The notes under the pieces are model-generated. The model did not search any database, was not told where the DNA came from, and worked only from the letters and a program-made list of their open reading frames with translations. A program made the position numbers and the translations under genes. A DNA stretch of 64,000 nt from Bacteroides sp. CAG:927 (GTDB lineage Bacteria; Bacteroidota; Bacteroidia; Bacteroidales; Muribaculaceae): positions 108,255-172,254 of the forward strand of contig HF985660.1 in the NCBI GenBank assembly GCA_000431155.1, in the 5' to 3' direction. Below, in pieces: positions 25,580-33,768 of the stretch. The first letter of the stretch is position 1. Every line of letters begins with the position of its first letter.

Positions 25580-27907
25580 TCAAAATGGATAACCCACTGA
25601 AAAATGCAGCGATGTATCGCGTTTCCAACGGGGATGGATAATAGGCCACGGCTCCTGATTGCGGGCCGGGTTGTGAGCCTTGAAGCCAAGGTCCAGACGG
25701 AGCAGGAAATATGTGAAATCCATACGCAATCCTACACCGTAGGCTGCCGCAAGTTCCTTTGCAAACGACCGGAACTTGAACACCCCTCCGGGCTGATTCT
25801 CATAGTTCCGTATCGTCCAGATGTTTCCCGCATCCACAAATAGTGCGCCCTCAAACACCCAAAACAGCTTCATCCTGTACTCAAGCGACAAGTCAAGCCT
25901 GATGTCGCCGCACTGGTTTATGAAGTCAGTCACGGAATTGCGCGCATCATAACTGCCGGGGCCTAATGTTCTAACGCTCCACCCGCGCACTCCGTTCGCA
26001 CCTCCCGCATAAAAGCGTTTTTCAAATGGAAGCACCTGCGAGTTTCCGTAAGGCACACCTATACCAAATCCCGCGTGAAACGCCAGCGAATGGCGCGGCG
26101 TGAAATTATGGGCTATTGTGTAGTCCACCTCCGCCTTGGCATATTGTGAATACTGGATGCCAAACACCTCATACACTCCGTTCTTTCTTTTCTGATTGGC
26201 AAGCGAACTGATAGCGTACAGCAAATTGCCCGCCACCTCACCTGACGCACGCCAGCTATACACATTGGTCTGAAACGGCTCCTTGCGAAGCGACGATGAG
26301 GCTATGCGTTTGTTGGTGCGGCGGTAGGTGTAGCCCATGCGCATTATGAAGTGGTCCTCGTAACTGTAGCGCAACAGCGGATTGGTCGGAGCTATCTGAT
26401 TGATAAAATCTATGGTACTCTCCGGAAGATACACATAGTTTATATCCAGCAGATCAAACGTGCGTCTTTCGCGTCCCTGACGGGCCGTCCATTTGTATTT
26501 CCACGCTGCGCCTGCTATTATGCGCGTATATTCGGGTCGTTCCTGATAATTGAACGATAGCGCCAGCTCAGTGCTCGCCTTGATGCGACGCTTGTAGCGC
26601 CCCGACAGAAACGGGAACAGGAATTTCGGGAACGTAATGCCCATTTCCCCTGCAAATTCGGTATAGCGGTCATTGATCAGTCCCGACAGATTCCCCGATA
26701 GGCTCTCGTAATTGGCTCTGAACTTGGTAGTAAGCAGATTTGATCTGTGAGCAAGATTGCGATGCTGATATGTCAGCCCGACACCAAACCCCAAATCTCC
26801 CTCCGAATTCGTGCCCTCAACCTCAAATGATATGCCCTGCTTCTTGTTGCGGCTAAGATATACGTATGCGTCAAGCCATTGCTTGCCGTCCACTTCGGGC
26901 TGCGGCACAAGCTGGATATTGATGCTTTTGATTATGCCCAGCTGCGCGAGCTGCTCATAGGTGCGGTCCACCATAAAGCTCCGAAACATCTGTCCCGGCA
27001 CCAGAAAACATTTCTCCACCAGTATTGATGGCTTGATATAATGGTCCTTGCCATATATCACCTCCACCCCTTTGTACATCACCGTGTCCGATGCCGACGA
27101 CGGCGCATACCCTGCCGGAGTGGTGATTCCGGCATCATCGGTCACAAAAATCACCTTGTTGATATAGTAGCGCGAATGTCTCGCCGTAGTGTCGGCCACA
27201 TTTGAGCCGAGTTTGCGCGGTGGCTGCACTGCCAGTGTCAGGTCCACCTGCTTGCTCCCCTCCGCCGTATCGGCATAGAATGTGATATACTCTTTGGTGA
27301 ATGCATAATAGCCTCGGTTGCGCAAACGCTGCGTTATCAGCGCACGCTCGGTGTCAAGGTCTGTGCGGTCAAGCAAGTCTCCGGGCTTAAGGGTAAAATC
27401 TGCCGAATCGCGCATCACTATCTTGGCCAACGCCGTATCCGGAATCTCGTATGTTATGGACGATATGGTGTGAGGGGCACCGGGATTCAACAGGTAGCGC
27501 ACCTTTATCTTCTTTTTGTCAGGCCGGGCCACGGTGTCCACCTCCACCTGCGCATCCATATACCCCTTGTTTATCAATGCCTGACGCAGCTGATGCTGCG
27601 AGGCCGAAGTCAGCTCCGGACTGTAAATCACCGGGGGTTGCCCCATGCGCCGCAGCCATTTGTTGTACCATTTGGTAGAATCCTTTCCCGACAGGTTATA
27701 TGTGCCGAGCTGAAGTTTCGCAAATCCGAGCACCTTATGGTTAGGTGTCTGACGCAGAAAATTATACAGATCTGCCGTCTCCACTTCCGATGAGTCTTTC
27801 ACCACAATCTTCACATCGTCAAGCAGCATCTCGCCCTGAGGCACATGACGAGTGGTGCTGCATGCGGCAATAAGCACTGCCGCACACACAGCACAGCATA
27901 GCCGCAT
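25580..27907 (-). CDS. tamL: TamL-type outer membrane assembly lipoprotein (BamA/TamA family)
   Basis: The 775-residue protein starts with a lipoprotein signal (MRLCCAVCAAVLIAACSTT). It has three POTRA-like repeats in the first ~370 residues and a C-terminal Omp85 beta-barrel with VLPFEKRFYAGGANGVRGW (the VRGW-type L6 motif) and a final F (FSVGYPF). This combination of lipid anchor plus Omp85 barrel is the Bacteroidota TamL, which replaces TamA and partners TamB in envelope lipid or protein transport. No tamB gene is in this window. The ATG at 27907 is preferred over 27943 because a TAATTTTG promoter box covers 27941-27948 on the minus strand. The HAD phosphatase follows. Confidence 0.9.
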   Translation of the reverse strand: MRLCCAVCAAVLIAACSTTRHVPQGEMLLDDVKIVVKDSSEVETADLYNFLRQTPNHKVLGFAKLQLGTYNLSGKDSTKWYNKWLRRMGQPPVIYSPELTSASQHQLRQALINKGYMDAQVEVDTVARPDKKKIKVRYLLNPGAPHTISSITYEIPDTALAKIVMRDSADFTLKPGDLLDRTDLDTERALITQRLRNRGYYAFTKEYITFYADTAEGSKQVDLTLAVQPPRKLGSNVADTTARHSRYYINKVIFVTDDAGITTPAGYAPSSASDTVMYKGVEVIYGKDHYIKPSILVEKCFLVPGQMFRSFMVDRTYEQLAQLGIIKSINIQLVPQPEVDGKQWLDAYVYLSRNKKQGISFEVEGTNSEGDLGFGVGLTYQHRNLAHRSNLLTTKFRANYESLSGNLSGLINDRYTEFAGEMGITFPKFLFPFLSGRYKRRIKASTELALSFNYQERPEYTRIIAGAAWKYKWTARQGRERRTFDLLDINYVYLPESTIDFINQIAPTNPLLRYSYEDHFIMRMGYTYRRTNKRIASSSLRKEPFQTNVYSWRASGEVAGNLLYAISSLANQKRKNGVYEVFGIQYSQYAKAEVDYTIAHNFTPRHSLAFHAGFGIGVPYGNSQVLPFEKRFYAGGANGVRGWSVRTLGPGSYDARNSVTDFINQCGDIRLDLSLEYRMKLFWVFEGALFVDAGNIWTIRNYENQPGGVFKFRSFAKELAAAYGVGLRMDFTYFLLRLDLGFKAHNPARNQEPWPIIHPRWKRDTSLHFSVGYPF

Positions 27908-28065
27908 AATAGATATGTGACCGGCAAATTTCATTCGGAGCAAAATTACATATTTTTATCCACACTGTATAACTTTTCTAACCGATTGCACAAAGCCACC
28001 ACCCACCAAACAAGTATGTGCACAAAGCATGAGGCGGTCTTTTTGCTGTTTTTAACATAATTGAG

Positions 28066-28073
28066 TACTTTTG
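28066..28073 (+). promoter_or_regulatory. TAnnTTTG promoter box for the porin
   Basis: TACTTTTG at 28066-28073 lies about 20 bases after a TTTTTG stretch (28041-28046), a spacing close to the Bacteroidota -33/-7 pair. It supports the ATG at 28109 over the TTG at 28061. Confidence 0.55.
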
Positions 28074-28108
28074 CGTCAGATTTCATCTTTCATCACATCG
28101 TTAGAGCA

Positions 28109-29125
28109 ATGAAACGTATCTGCGCTATAATTCTGTCAACACTTGCCGCTCTCTCAGCCTCAGCTTCTTCATCTGAAACCGAGAAAATTGATTACACACC
28201 ACACATTCATGGCGTGTTGCGTACACGGTTGGAAGTAAACACTACCGATGGCGAATACCGATTTCAGGTCCGCAACGCCCGCGTCACTCTTGACGGCAAA
28301 ATTGCTTCTTGGGCAGATTATTTCATTCAAACCGACCTGTGCGACCAAGGTAAAATGAAAATTCTTGACGCTTATGCGCGTATCACACCCTCCAAAAACA
28401 TCTTCTTTCAGGCCGGACAATTCAGAATGCCATTTGGCGTGGAATCATTTCGCGGACCCGCTACATACATATTCGCCAACCGTTCGTTCATGGGCAAACA
28501 GATGTGCAATTATCGCGCCGTAGGATTCAAGACCGGCTACAAATTCAGCAACATACCCGTGGGCATCGAAGCCGGACTCTTCAACCCCTCGGCCATAGGC
28601 GACCACACCGGCTGGCACAAAGACATCGCCTTCGGCTCCAAATTATGGTACAAGCTCCGCAATGTCACCTTCACCACTGGCTTCCAGTCAATCCACCCGT
28701 CTGCCATACGCGCCAACCTCGTTGACGCATCCGTAGCATGGCATACCGACCGTTGGCAAGTGGAGGCCGAATACATGTATGAGCATTATGCCTACAGCGC
28801 ACACAAGCCCGCCCACAGCTACGTGGCTTTCGCCGACTACCGGTTCCCAATCAAAGCATGGAAATTCAACCGCCTCTCATTTCAGGCGCGATTTGACGGC
28901 ATCACAGCCCATTCCTCAGCAATCCCCGACGACAACGGCCACCTCATCACCAACAATCCCGCTTGCAACCGTGTGACACTCGGCTCAACCATTAGCTACA
29001 TTCACACCAAAAGCATTTGGCTTGACATCCGCGCCAACTACGAGAAATATTTTCATCATTCTTCCACCTCCGTCACCTCCGCACTCGGCGACAAAGCTGT
29101 ACTTGAATTAGTGTTCCGCTTCTGA
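28109..29125 (+). CDS. Phosphate-selective porin O/P-like outer membrane protein
   Basis: The 338-residue protein has a signal peptide (MKRICAIILSTLAALSASA) followed by beta-strand-rich sequence. HGVLRTRLEVNT, FQVRNARVTLDGKIASWADY and FFQAGQFRMPFGVE are typical of the OprO/OprP porin family. It ends in KAVLELVFRF, with the aromatic final residue expected for an outer-membrane barrel. These proteins form trimeric anion channels in Pseudomonas; the specificity of Bacteroidota members is not known. The gene has its own promoter box and is divergent from tamL. Confidence 0.85.
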   Translation: MKRICAIILSTLAALSASASSSETEKIDYTPHIHGVLRTRLEVNTTDGEYRFQVRNARVTLDGKIASWADYFIQTDLCDQGKMKILDAYARITPSKNIFFQAGQFRMPFGVESFRGPATYIFANRSFMGKQMCNYRAVGFKTGYKFSNIPVGIEAGLFNPSAIGDHTGWHKDIAFGSKLWYKLRNVTFTTGFQSIHPSAIRANLVDASVAWHTDRWQVEAEYMYEHYAYSAHKPAHSYVAFADYRFPIKAWKFNRLSFQARFDGITAHSSAIPDDNGHLITNNPACNRVTLGSTISYIHTKSIWLDIRANYEKYFHHSSTSVTSALGDKAVLELVFRF

Positions 29126-29185
29126 TTTCTTCCCGTCTGCCAAGCTTTATGGCCTCCGATGTTAGGGATATTCGGCATTTTTGTT

Positions 29186-29193
29186 TATATTTG
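29186..29193 (+). promoter_or_regulatory. TAnnTTTG promoter box for sufE
   Basis: TATATTTG at 29186-29193, 21 bases before the ATG at 29214. Confidence 0.5.
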
Positions 29194-29213
29194 CCGAATA
29201 TTTATAACAGTTT

Positions 29214-29645
29214 ATGACTATCAACGAAATACAAGACGAAATCATTGACGAATTTTCGGAAGTGGACGATTGGATGGACCGCTACGCCATGATCATAGAT
29301 CTCGGCAACTCACTTCCCCCCATTGACGAAAATTTCAAAACACCCCAGCACCTCATCGAGGGATGCCAGAGCCGGGTGTGGCTCAACGCCGAGGAAAAAG
29401 ACGGCAAAGTATTTTACACCGCCGATTCCGATGCCATCATCGTTAAAGGCATCATCGCCCTGCTCATCAAGGTGCTCAACGGGCACACTCCTGACCAAAT
29501 TGCTCATGCCGACCTATATTTCATCGACAAAATCGGCCTCGCCGAAAATCTTTCACCCACTCGCTCCAACGGCCTGCTCGCCATGGTCAAGCAGATGCGG
29601 TTGTATGCAGTGGCCATGAGCATGCGCGACAAAGCAAATAATTAA
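29214..29645 (+). CDS. sufE: SufE-family cysteine desulfurase partner
   Basis: The 143-residue protein matches SufE: DWMDRYAMIIDLGNSLPPID near the start, then HLIEGCQSRVWL, in which the Cys receives persulfide sulfur from SufS, and GLLAMVKQMRLYA at the end. It passes sulfur to the Suf Fe-S scaffold in the cytosol. The suf scaffold genes are not in the window. A peptide transporter gene follows after 20 bases and is probably co-transcribed, which is not a standard Suf arrangement. Confidence 0.95.
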   Translation: MTINEIQDEIIDEFSEVDDWMDRYAMIIDLGNSLPPIDENFKTPQHLIEGCQSRVWLNAEEKDGKVFYTADSDAIIVKGIIALLIKVLNGHTPDQIAHADLYFIDKIGLAENLSPTRSNGLLAMVKQMRLYAVAMSMRDKANN

Positions 29646-29665
29646 TCAACTATACCCACAAAACT

Positions 29666-31384
29666 ATGTTCAAAAACCAACCCAGAGGACTCTACGTGCT
29701 TGCCTTGGCCAACACCGGCGAACGCTTCGGCTACTACACCATGCTTGCCATCCTGCTCCTCTTCATCCAGGCCAAATTCGGTTTCTCAACCGCATTGGCC
29801 GGCACCATCTATTCCTCATTTCTCGCATTGGTTTACTTCATGCCCATGATTGGCGGATGGATTGCCGACAAATGGAATTTCCAGAAAACCGTGACTCTTG
29901 GCATTGGTGTGATGTTCCTTGGCTATCTTGTTATGGCTATTCCCACCCAACGCGGAGCCGTATCATCAATGATAATCATGTTTGCCGCACTGCTCCTGAT
30001 CTCAGCAGGCACCGGCCTGTTCAAGGGCAACCTGCAGGTCATGGTGGGCGATCTTTACAACGACCCCCGCTACAGCGACAAACGCGATGTGGCTTTCTCT
30101 CTTTTCTACATGGCCATCAACATCGGTGCCATGTTTGCGCCCATGGTCACTGTTTGGCTTTGTGAAGTGGCCCTCAATGCCAACGGTCTTGTTTACGACG
30201 GTGCCATACCCAGCATCTGCAACAAGCTTCTTGCCAACGAGGCCCTGACACCCGAGGCCACCGCTACCCTTACAGCATTTGCTCCTCAGGGAGCTGACCT
30301 CAAAGCTTTCGCCACAACCTACATGGACACCATTACCACCGGCTACAGCTATGCTTTTGCAGTAGCTTGCGCCTCTATGGTGGTCAGCTTCATAATCTAC
30401 AAGCTTGGAGCCAAAACCTATGCCGGCGTCACCGACAGCAAAGGTGCCGCTAAAGGTGCCGCCGCTGCCGCTCCCGTCAAGGAACTCACTCCCGAGCAGA
30501 CCAAGAGCCGTATCACTGCCCTCCTGCTCACTTTCGCCGTTGTAATCTTCTTCTGGATGGTGTTCCACCAGAACGGTGCCACACTCACCAAATTCGCCGA
30601 AGTATTCACATCTTCCGAATCCACCGGGTGGACACGCATTGGATTCAACATCTGGGCTCTTGTCACCATTGTTGTAGGTGTTTATTCATTCTTCAACATC
30701 GTTCAGAGCTCCAAGTCAAGCAGCCGCCTCATCTCCGGCATAGTGTTCCTTGCAGCTTGTGGTGTACTTTACTACATTTACTCTATCACCCCCGACACAG
30801 TGTCCGGACTTCAGCCACAGGTTTATCAGCAGTTCAACCCCTTCTATGTCGTTGCGCTCACCCCGTTCTCTGTTGCCTTCTTCGCTTGGCTTGCCAAGAA
30901 AAAGAAAGAGCCTTCGGCTCCACGCAAAATAGGCTACGGTATGCTCGTGGCCGGTGTGGCTTTCCTGATCATGTGCATCGGTTCCATCGGACTTGGCGTA
31001 GCCCCCGAGCAAGGTCAGGGTCAGCATCTTGTAAGCCCCAATCTCCTCATAGGCACATACCTCGTCCTCACATTTGCTGAACTTCTGCTTTCGCCCATGG
31101 GCATATCTTTCGTCAGCAAGGTAGCTCCTCCCAAATACAAAGGGGCCATGATGGGATGCTGGTTCGGTGCCACTGCCATCGGCAACTATCTGGTGCTCAT
31201 TCCCACCCTGCTCTGGAACTCAATTGATGTTTCACTGCTTTGGGCCATTCTTATCGTGCTCTGTCTCATCTCGGCCGGATTCATATTCTTTATGATGAAA
31301 CGCCTTGAGGCTGCAACCTCCGATGACGATGACACAGCTCCCGTTCCCGATGCTATTGAAACAGTGGAAGACGACGCAATCTGA
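29666..31384 (+). CDS. POT/PTR-family proton-coupled peptide transporter
   Basis: The 572-residue membrane protein has the POT family signature near the N-terminus: LANTGERFGYYTMLAILLLF, in which the ExxER-like element carries proton coupling, and GTGLFKGNLQVMVGDLY in helices 4-5. About 12-14 helices are visible. A hydrophilic Ala-rich loop (KGAAKGAAAAAPVKELTPEQ) splits the two halves, and the C-terminus is acidic (TSDDDDTAPVPDAIETVEDD). It imports di- and tripeptides with protons. Length is slightly above the bacterial norm. A strong terminator follows the stop. Confidence 0.93.
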   Translation: MFKNQPRGLYVLALANTGERFGYYTMLAILLLFIQAKFGFSTALAGTIYSSFLALVYFMPMIGGWIADKWNFQKTVTLGIGVMFLGYLVMAIPTQRGAVSSMIIMFAALLLISAGTGLFKGNLQVMVGDLYNDPRYSDKRDVAFSLFYMAINIGAMFAPMVTVWLCEVALNANGLVYDGAIPSICNKLLANEALTPEATATLTAFAPQGADLKAFATTYMDTITTGYSYAFAVACASMVVSFIIYKLGAKTYAGVTDSKGAAKGAAAAAPVKELTPEQTKSRITALLLTFAVVIFFWMVFHQNGATLTKFAEVFTSSESTGWTRIGFNIWALVTIVVGVYSFFNIVQSSKSSSRLISGIVFLAACGVLYYIYSITPDTVSGLQPQVYQQFNPFYVVALTPFSVAFFAWLAKKKKEPSAPRKIGYGMLVAGVAFLIMCIGSIGLGVAPEQGQGQHLVSPNLLIGTYLVLTFAELLLSPMGISFVSKVAPPKYKGAMMGCWFGATAIGNYLVLIPTLLWNSIDVSLLWAILIVLCLISAGFIFFMMKRLEAATSDDDDTAPVPDAIETVEDDAI

Positions 31385-31407
31385 TTCACGCATCTGTCAC
31401 ATAACTC

Positions 31408-31445
31408 ACACGCGGAGCAAACCAACCGCCTGCTCCGCGTGTTTT
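31408..31445 (+). terminator. Terminator after the peptide transporter
   Basis: The arm at 31408-31419 (ACACGCGGAGCA) pairs with TGCTCCGCGTGT (31431-31442), followed by TTTATTT. This is the main feature of the 329-base gap 31385-31713, which otherwise holds a possible tiny ORF and the tRNA-Pro promoter. Confidence 0.88.
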
Positions 31446-31454
31446 ATTTGCACT

Positions 31455-31592
31455 ATGATGATATATACATTAAACATACTGTCCCAATGGCTCGTGATAA
31501 TAGCCGCAGTTACAGCGACCACTCTCACCGGATATGCCGTAAACCGATTGCGCAGCGGCAAAGCCACATTGCGTCGCAACTCTACCCCGTGA
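31455..31592 (+). CDS. Possible 45-residue membrane protein
   Basis: An ATG at 31455 opens a 45-codon frame with one hydrophobic helix (LSQWLVIIAAVTATTLTGYAV) and a basic tail (NRLRSGKATLRRN). It lies directly after the transporter terminator and has no visible promoter box of its own. The helix-plus-positive-tail pattern is what a real small membrane protein would show, but chance is not excluded. No family recognised. Confidence 0.25.
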   Translation: MMIYTLNILSQWLVIIAAVTATTLTGYAVNRLRSGKATLRRNSTP

Positions 31593-31655
31593 CCAAAATC
31601 CGCAAGAATTTAGGCCGACAGGCAAATACATTCTTAAAAAAATGGGGGCAAACAG

Positions 31656-31685
31656 ATTGTAATTAAAAAAAATGTGGTATCTTTG
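31656..31685 (+). promoter_or_regulatory. Promoter of tRNA-Pro
   Basis: TTG at 31656-31658 and TATCTTTG at 31678-31685 are 19 bases apart, the textbook Bacteroidota -33/-7 spacing, with the tRNA starting 28 bases downstream. Confidence 0.65.
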
Positions 31686-31713
31686 CACTCGGATTTGATT
31701 CCGGCGCAAGCTT

Positions 31714-31787
31714 CGGGGTGTAGCACAGTTGGCTAGCGCGCCACGTTCGGGACGTGGAGGTCGGAAGTTCGAGTCTTCTCACCCCGA
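31714..31787 (+). tRNA. tRNA-Pro (anticodon CGG)
   Basis: The 74-base sequence starts CGGGGTG, pairing with CACCCCG at its 3' end. The D-arm is TAGCACAGTTGGCTAGCG and the anticodon arm CCACG-TTCGGGA-CGTGG presents CGG. The T-arm has GTTCGAGTC. CCA is not encoded. It decodes CCG proline codons. A phage-type lysis cassette lies convergent just downstream. Confidence 0.96.
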
Positions 31788-31800
31788 CTCTTAAGCAACT

Positions 31801-31832
31801 AATTGCCTGTGAGTTATAACTCACAGGCAATT
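31801..31832. terminator. Bidirectional terminator, perfect 32-base palindrome
   Basis: Positions 31801-31832 form an uninterrupted palindrome beginning AATTGCCTGTGAG. It sits between tRNA-Pro and the convergent spanin-like gene (stop at 31834) and ends in TTTT on the plus strand. Its symmetry suits termination in both directions. Confidence 0.88.
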
Positions 31833-31833
31833 T

Positions 31834-32235
31834 TCATATTCTACAGCGGTATATTTTCCTCAGCAGCGCTATTGCTCCCAACCCCAGCACGGCACCCGCC
31901 ATCATCCACCACCATATCTTCCCATATATCATTTCATGCGTCTTGCCCCGCGATTGATATGGCTGCGGCTGCACGACTCTCACGGTATCGGTTCGCAAAA
32001 CACTCACCGTATCGCGCATCATCCACACTCGCTGCACCTCCCGTTGCACCACACTGCTCGTCCCCTCGGGCATAATCCTTACCGTGCATCGTTCCGCCAC
32101 AATAACGGTATCGGCCACTGTTGACAGCACTCGTTCGCGCTCCTTCGACGCATACTCCGATTCCGTCGGCACATAAACTGTCCTGTAGCACCCCGTCATC
32201 ACAACGGCTGCCATCACCGCTGCCAGCCACCTCAT
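31834..32235 (-). CDS. Putative unimolecular spanin (lipobox plus C-terminal TM helix)
   Basis: The 133-residue protein begins with a lipoprotein signal, MRWLAAVMAAVVMTGC, with the modifiable Cys at residue 16. A periplasmic stretch rich in Val/Thr follows (ADTVIVAERCTVRIM...RDTVSVLRTDTVRVV). It ends in one transmembrane helix (WWWMMAGAVLGLGAIALL, about 108-125) plus a basic tail. An outer-membrane lipid anchor at one end and an inner-membrane helix at the other is the u-spanin layout, which joins and disrupts the two membranes in the last step of phage lysis. No sequence match is claimed; the call rests on topology and on position after holin and amidase genes. The ATG overlaps the amidase stop (ATGA). 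Confidence 0.65.
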   Translation of the reverse strand: MRWLAAVMAAVVMTGCYRTVYVPTESEYASKERERVLSTVADTVIVAERCTVRIMPEGTSSVVQREVQRVWMMRDTVSVLRTDTVRVVQPQPYQSRGKTHEMIYGKIWWWMMAGAVLGLGAIALLRKIYRCRI

Positions 32236-32657
32236 GACCTGTGCTGCAAGTGTGAATACTCCGCCGAGGCATCAAAACACGGACACGCCTTCGCAGCATA
32301 TTCGCAATGACCGTGAACACTGGCTCCGGGAAACTGTGCGCACAGCTCGGCAATCAACCGTTCAAGCGACTCCCTCTGCGCAGCCGTGCGGGTATCGGCG
32401 GGAGTGCGGCCGTCCTCACTGCATCCTCCCACATAGCACACCCCTATCGATCTGCTGTTGTGACCCAGACAGTGTGCGCCTGCCACGGCTATTGGCCGCC
32501 CCGACTCTATTCTGCCGTCTATACGCACCACAAAATGATACCCCGCATCACAAAAACCCCTTTGCTTGTGCCACTTTCTTATGTCATCCACCGAAAAATC
32601 CTTTCCTTTGGGAGTGGCCGAGCAATGCACAATAATCTCATCAATCTTTCTCATCAT
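32232..32657 (-). CDS. Phage-type N-acetylmuramoyl-L-alanine amidase (endolysin)
   Basis: The 141-residue protein belongs to the amidase_2/PGRP family as in T7 lysozyme. IDEIIVHCSATPKGKDF supplies the first Zn ligand (H), AGYHFVVRIDG the second region, GRPIAVAGAHCLGHNSRSIGVCYVGG the central one, and GHCEYAAKACPCFDA the last ligands (H and C). It cuts between N-acetylmuramate and L-alanine in peptidoglycan. It has no signal peptide, as expected for an endolysin released by a holin. The start ATG at 32657 (or 32654) lies inside the end of the holin gene, and its stop overlaps the spanin-like gene. Confidence 0.9.
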   Translation of the reverse strand: MMRKIDEIIVHCSATPKGKDFSVDDIRKWHKQRGFCDAGYHFVVRIDGRIESGRPIAVAGAHCLGHNSRSIGVCYVGGCSEDGRTPADTRTAAQRESLERLIAELCAQFPGASVHGHCEYAAKACPCFDASAEYSHLQHRS

Positions 32658-33132
32658 CACATATATTTATATTTAAATGCCGCGACGTTTTGTCCGCCAG
32701 AAATCTGCGGGCCAGCGATGCCCACCGCGCCCCGTTGCATGAAGCCTTGTTTTCCAGATACGACCAGAATTGCCATCCGCACACCGCACCGGCCACCACC
32801 TGCCTCAAATCCACCTTCACCACCTGTGGCATACATATCTGGGCAAAATGCACCAGCAAAAGCACGGCATAAATTTCCGCCAGCGTACGCACCACTTTCC
32901 CAAGACGCCAACTTTTCACCTTGCCTGCATCGGCCAAAGCTTTTTCCGGCATAAGCTTCGCCACTCTTCTTCCCAATGCACAGGCACTCCAGCAATCAAG
33001 CAGCACAAACCCCGTGCACAAAAGCAAATAAGGCATACCGGGCAAAACAGCACTCCACACAGCAACACCCGCCGTCACACACCATCTCAGCACCGGTTGC
33101 CACCAAACAGAATTTTCCATATCCATCATCAT
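32641..33132 (-). CDS. Phage holin-like membrane protein
   Basis: The 163-residue protein has an N-terminal hydrophobic region (LRWCVTAGVAVWSAVLPGMPYLLLCTGFVLLDCWSA split over two helices), a middle pair (VRTLAEIYAVLLLVHFAQI and VVAGAVCGWQFWSYLENK) and a charged C-terminal tail. This matches the phage holin family common in Bacteroidetes prophages. It would pore the inner membrane to release the amidase. A TAATTTTG box on the minus strand at 33148-33155 places transcription start near 33141, so the start is one of the ATGs at 33132-33120 rather than 33150. First gene of the lysis cassette. Confidence 0.75.
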   Translation of the reverse strand: MMMDMENSVWWQPVLRWCVTAGVAVWSAVLPGMPYLLLCTGFVLLDCWSACALGRRVAKLMPEKALADAGKVKSWRLGKVVRTLAEIYAVLLLVHFAQICMPQVVKVDLRQVVAGAVCGWQFWSYLENKASCNGARWASLARRFLADKTSRHLNINICDDEKD

Positions 33133-33147
33133 ATCTTTTGTTTGACA

Positions 33148-33155
33148 CAAAATTA
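33148..33155 (-). promoter_or_regulatory. TAnnTTTG promoter box for the lysis cassette
   Basis: TAATTTTG read on the minus strand, about 16 bases before the ATG at 33132. The cassette thus appears to have its own promoter. Confidence 0.5.
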
Positions 33156-33243
33156 TGCCTCCGCAATCCGCTTACGAATGACAAAAAAGCATAAAAACCC
33201 CAAAATAATCTCTCTGGGACTTGCATATTTCAAAAACTTATTA

Positions 33244-33251
33244 TAACTTTG
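33244..33251 (+). promoter_or_regulatory. TAnnTTTG promoter box for the Fur-family gene
   Basis: TAACTTTG at 33244-33251, 31 bases before the ATG at 33282. The stretch after it (ACGATTTCAAAATAGCAATTATTCC) is AT-rich and could hold an operator, but no clean Fur/PerR palindrome is visible. Confidence 0.5.
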
Positions 33252-33281
33252 TAACGATTTCAAAATAGCAATTATTCCACT

Positions 33282-33710
33282 ATGCACATTATCAACAAGC
33301 ACGACCGCATCATAAGCATGCTCACAGCAGCCGGCATAAGGTTGTCTCATCAGCGCATGGCCATATTGCAATATCTTTTGGATCACAACACTCATCCCAC
33401 TGTGGCCGACATATATGACCATCTGCACCCGGAATTCCCCACGCTTTCACGCACAACAGTTTACAACACTCTTAAGCTATTGGTTGAGAGCGGAGCTGTA
33501 ACCCAGCTTGACATTGACACCGAGTCCGCGCATTATGATGCCGACCTCTCGCCACACGCACATTTTCTCTGCCGCTGCTGCCGCAGAGTATTTGATGTGC
33601 CGCTCCCGTCTCATCCGCTTGAGGTGCCGCAAGGTTTCACAACCGACAGCGTCAGCATAAGTTATCATGGGTTATGCCCCTCATGCGCCAAAGACACCCT
33701 GCTCAATTGA
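33282..33710 (+). CDS. Fur-family transcriptional regulator (PerR-like)
   Basis: The 142-residue protein has the winged-helix N-terminus of Fur proteins (GIRLSHQRMAILQYLLDH, TLSRTTVYNTLKLLVESG) and a metal-binding C-terminus with HYDADLSPHAHFLCRCCRRVFDV. The paired CxxC sites (CRCC and CPSC) bind structural zinc. The rubrerythrin gene directly downstream suggests it is a peroxide sensor of the PerR type rather than an iron regulator. It probably represses itself and the neighbour. Divergent from the lysis cassette. Confidence 0.9.
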   Translation: MHIINKHDRIISMLTAAGIRLSHQRMAILQYLLDHNTHPTVADIYDHLHPEFPTLSRTTVYNTLKLLVESGAVTQLDIDTESAHYDADLSPHAHFLCRCCRRVFDVPLPSHPLEVPQGFTTDSVSISYHGLCPSCAKDTLLN

Positions 33711-33768
33711 CATTACAACAATCATAGAAACATATTCATTTAACTTATCCTAAAAATCAAAATTCATT

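Noticed and set aside
31714..33150. A complete prophage integrated at tRNA-Pro
   Set aside because: Only lysis genes are present; there is no integrase and no second copy of the tRNA 3' end as an attachment site in the window.
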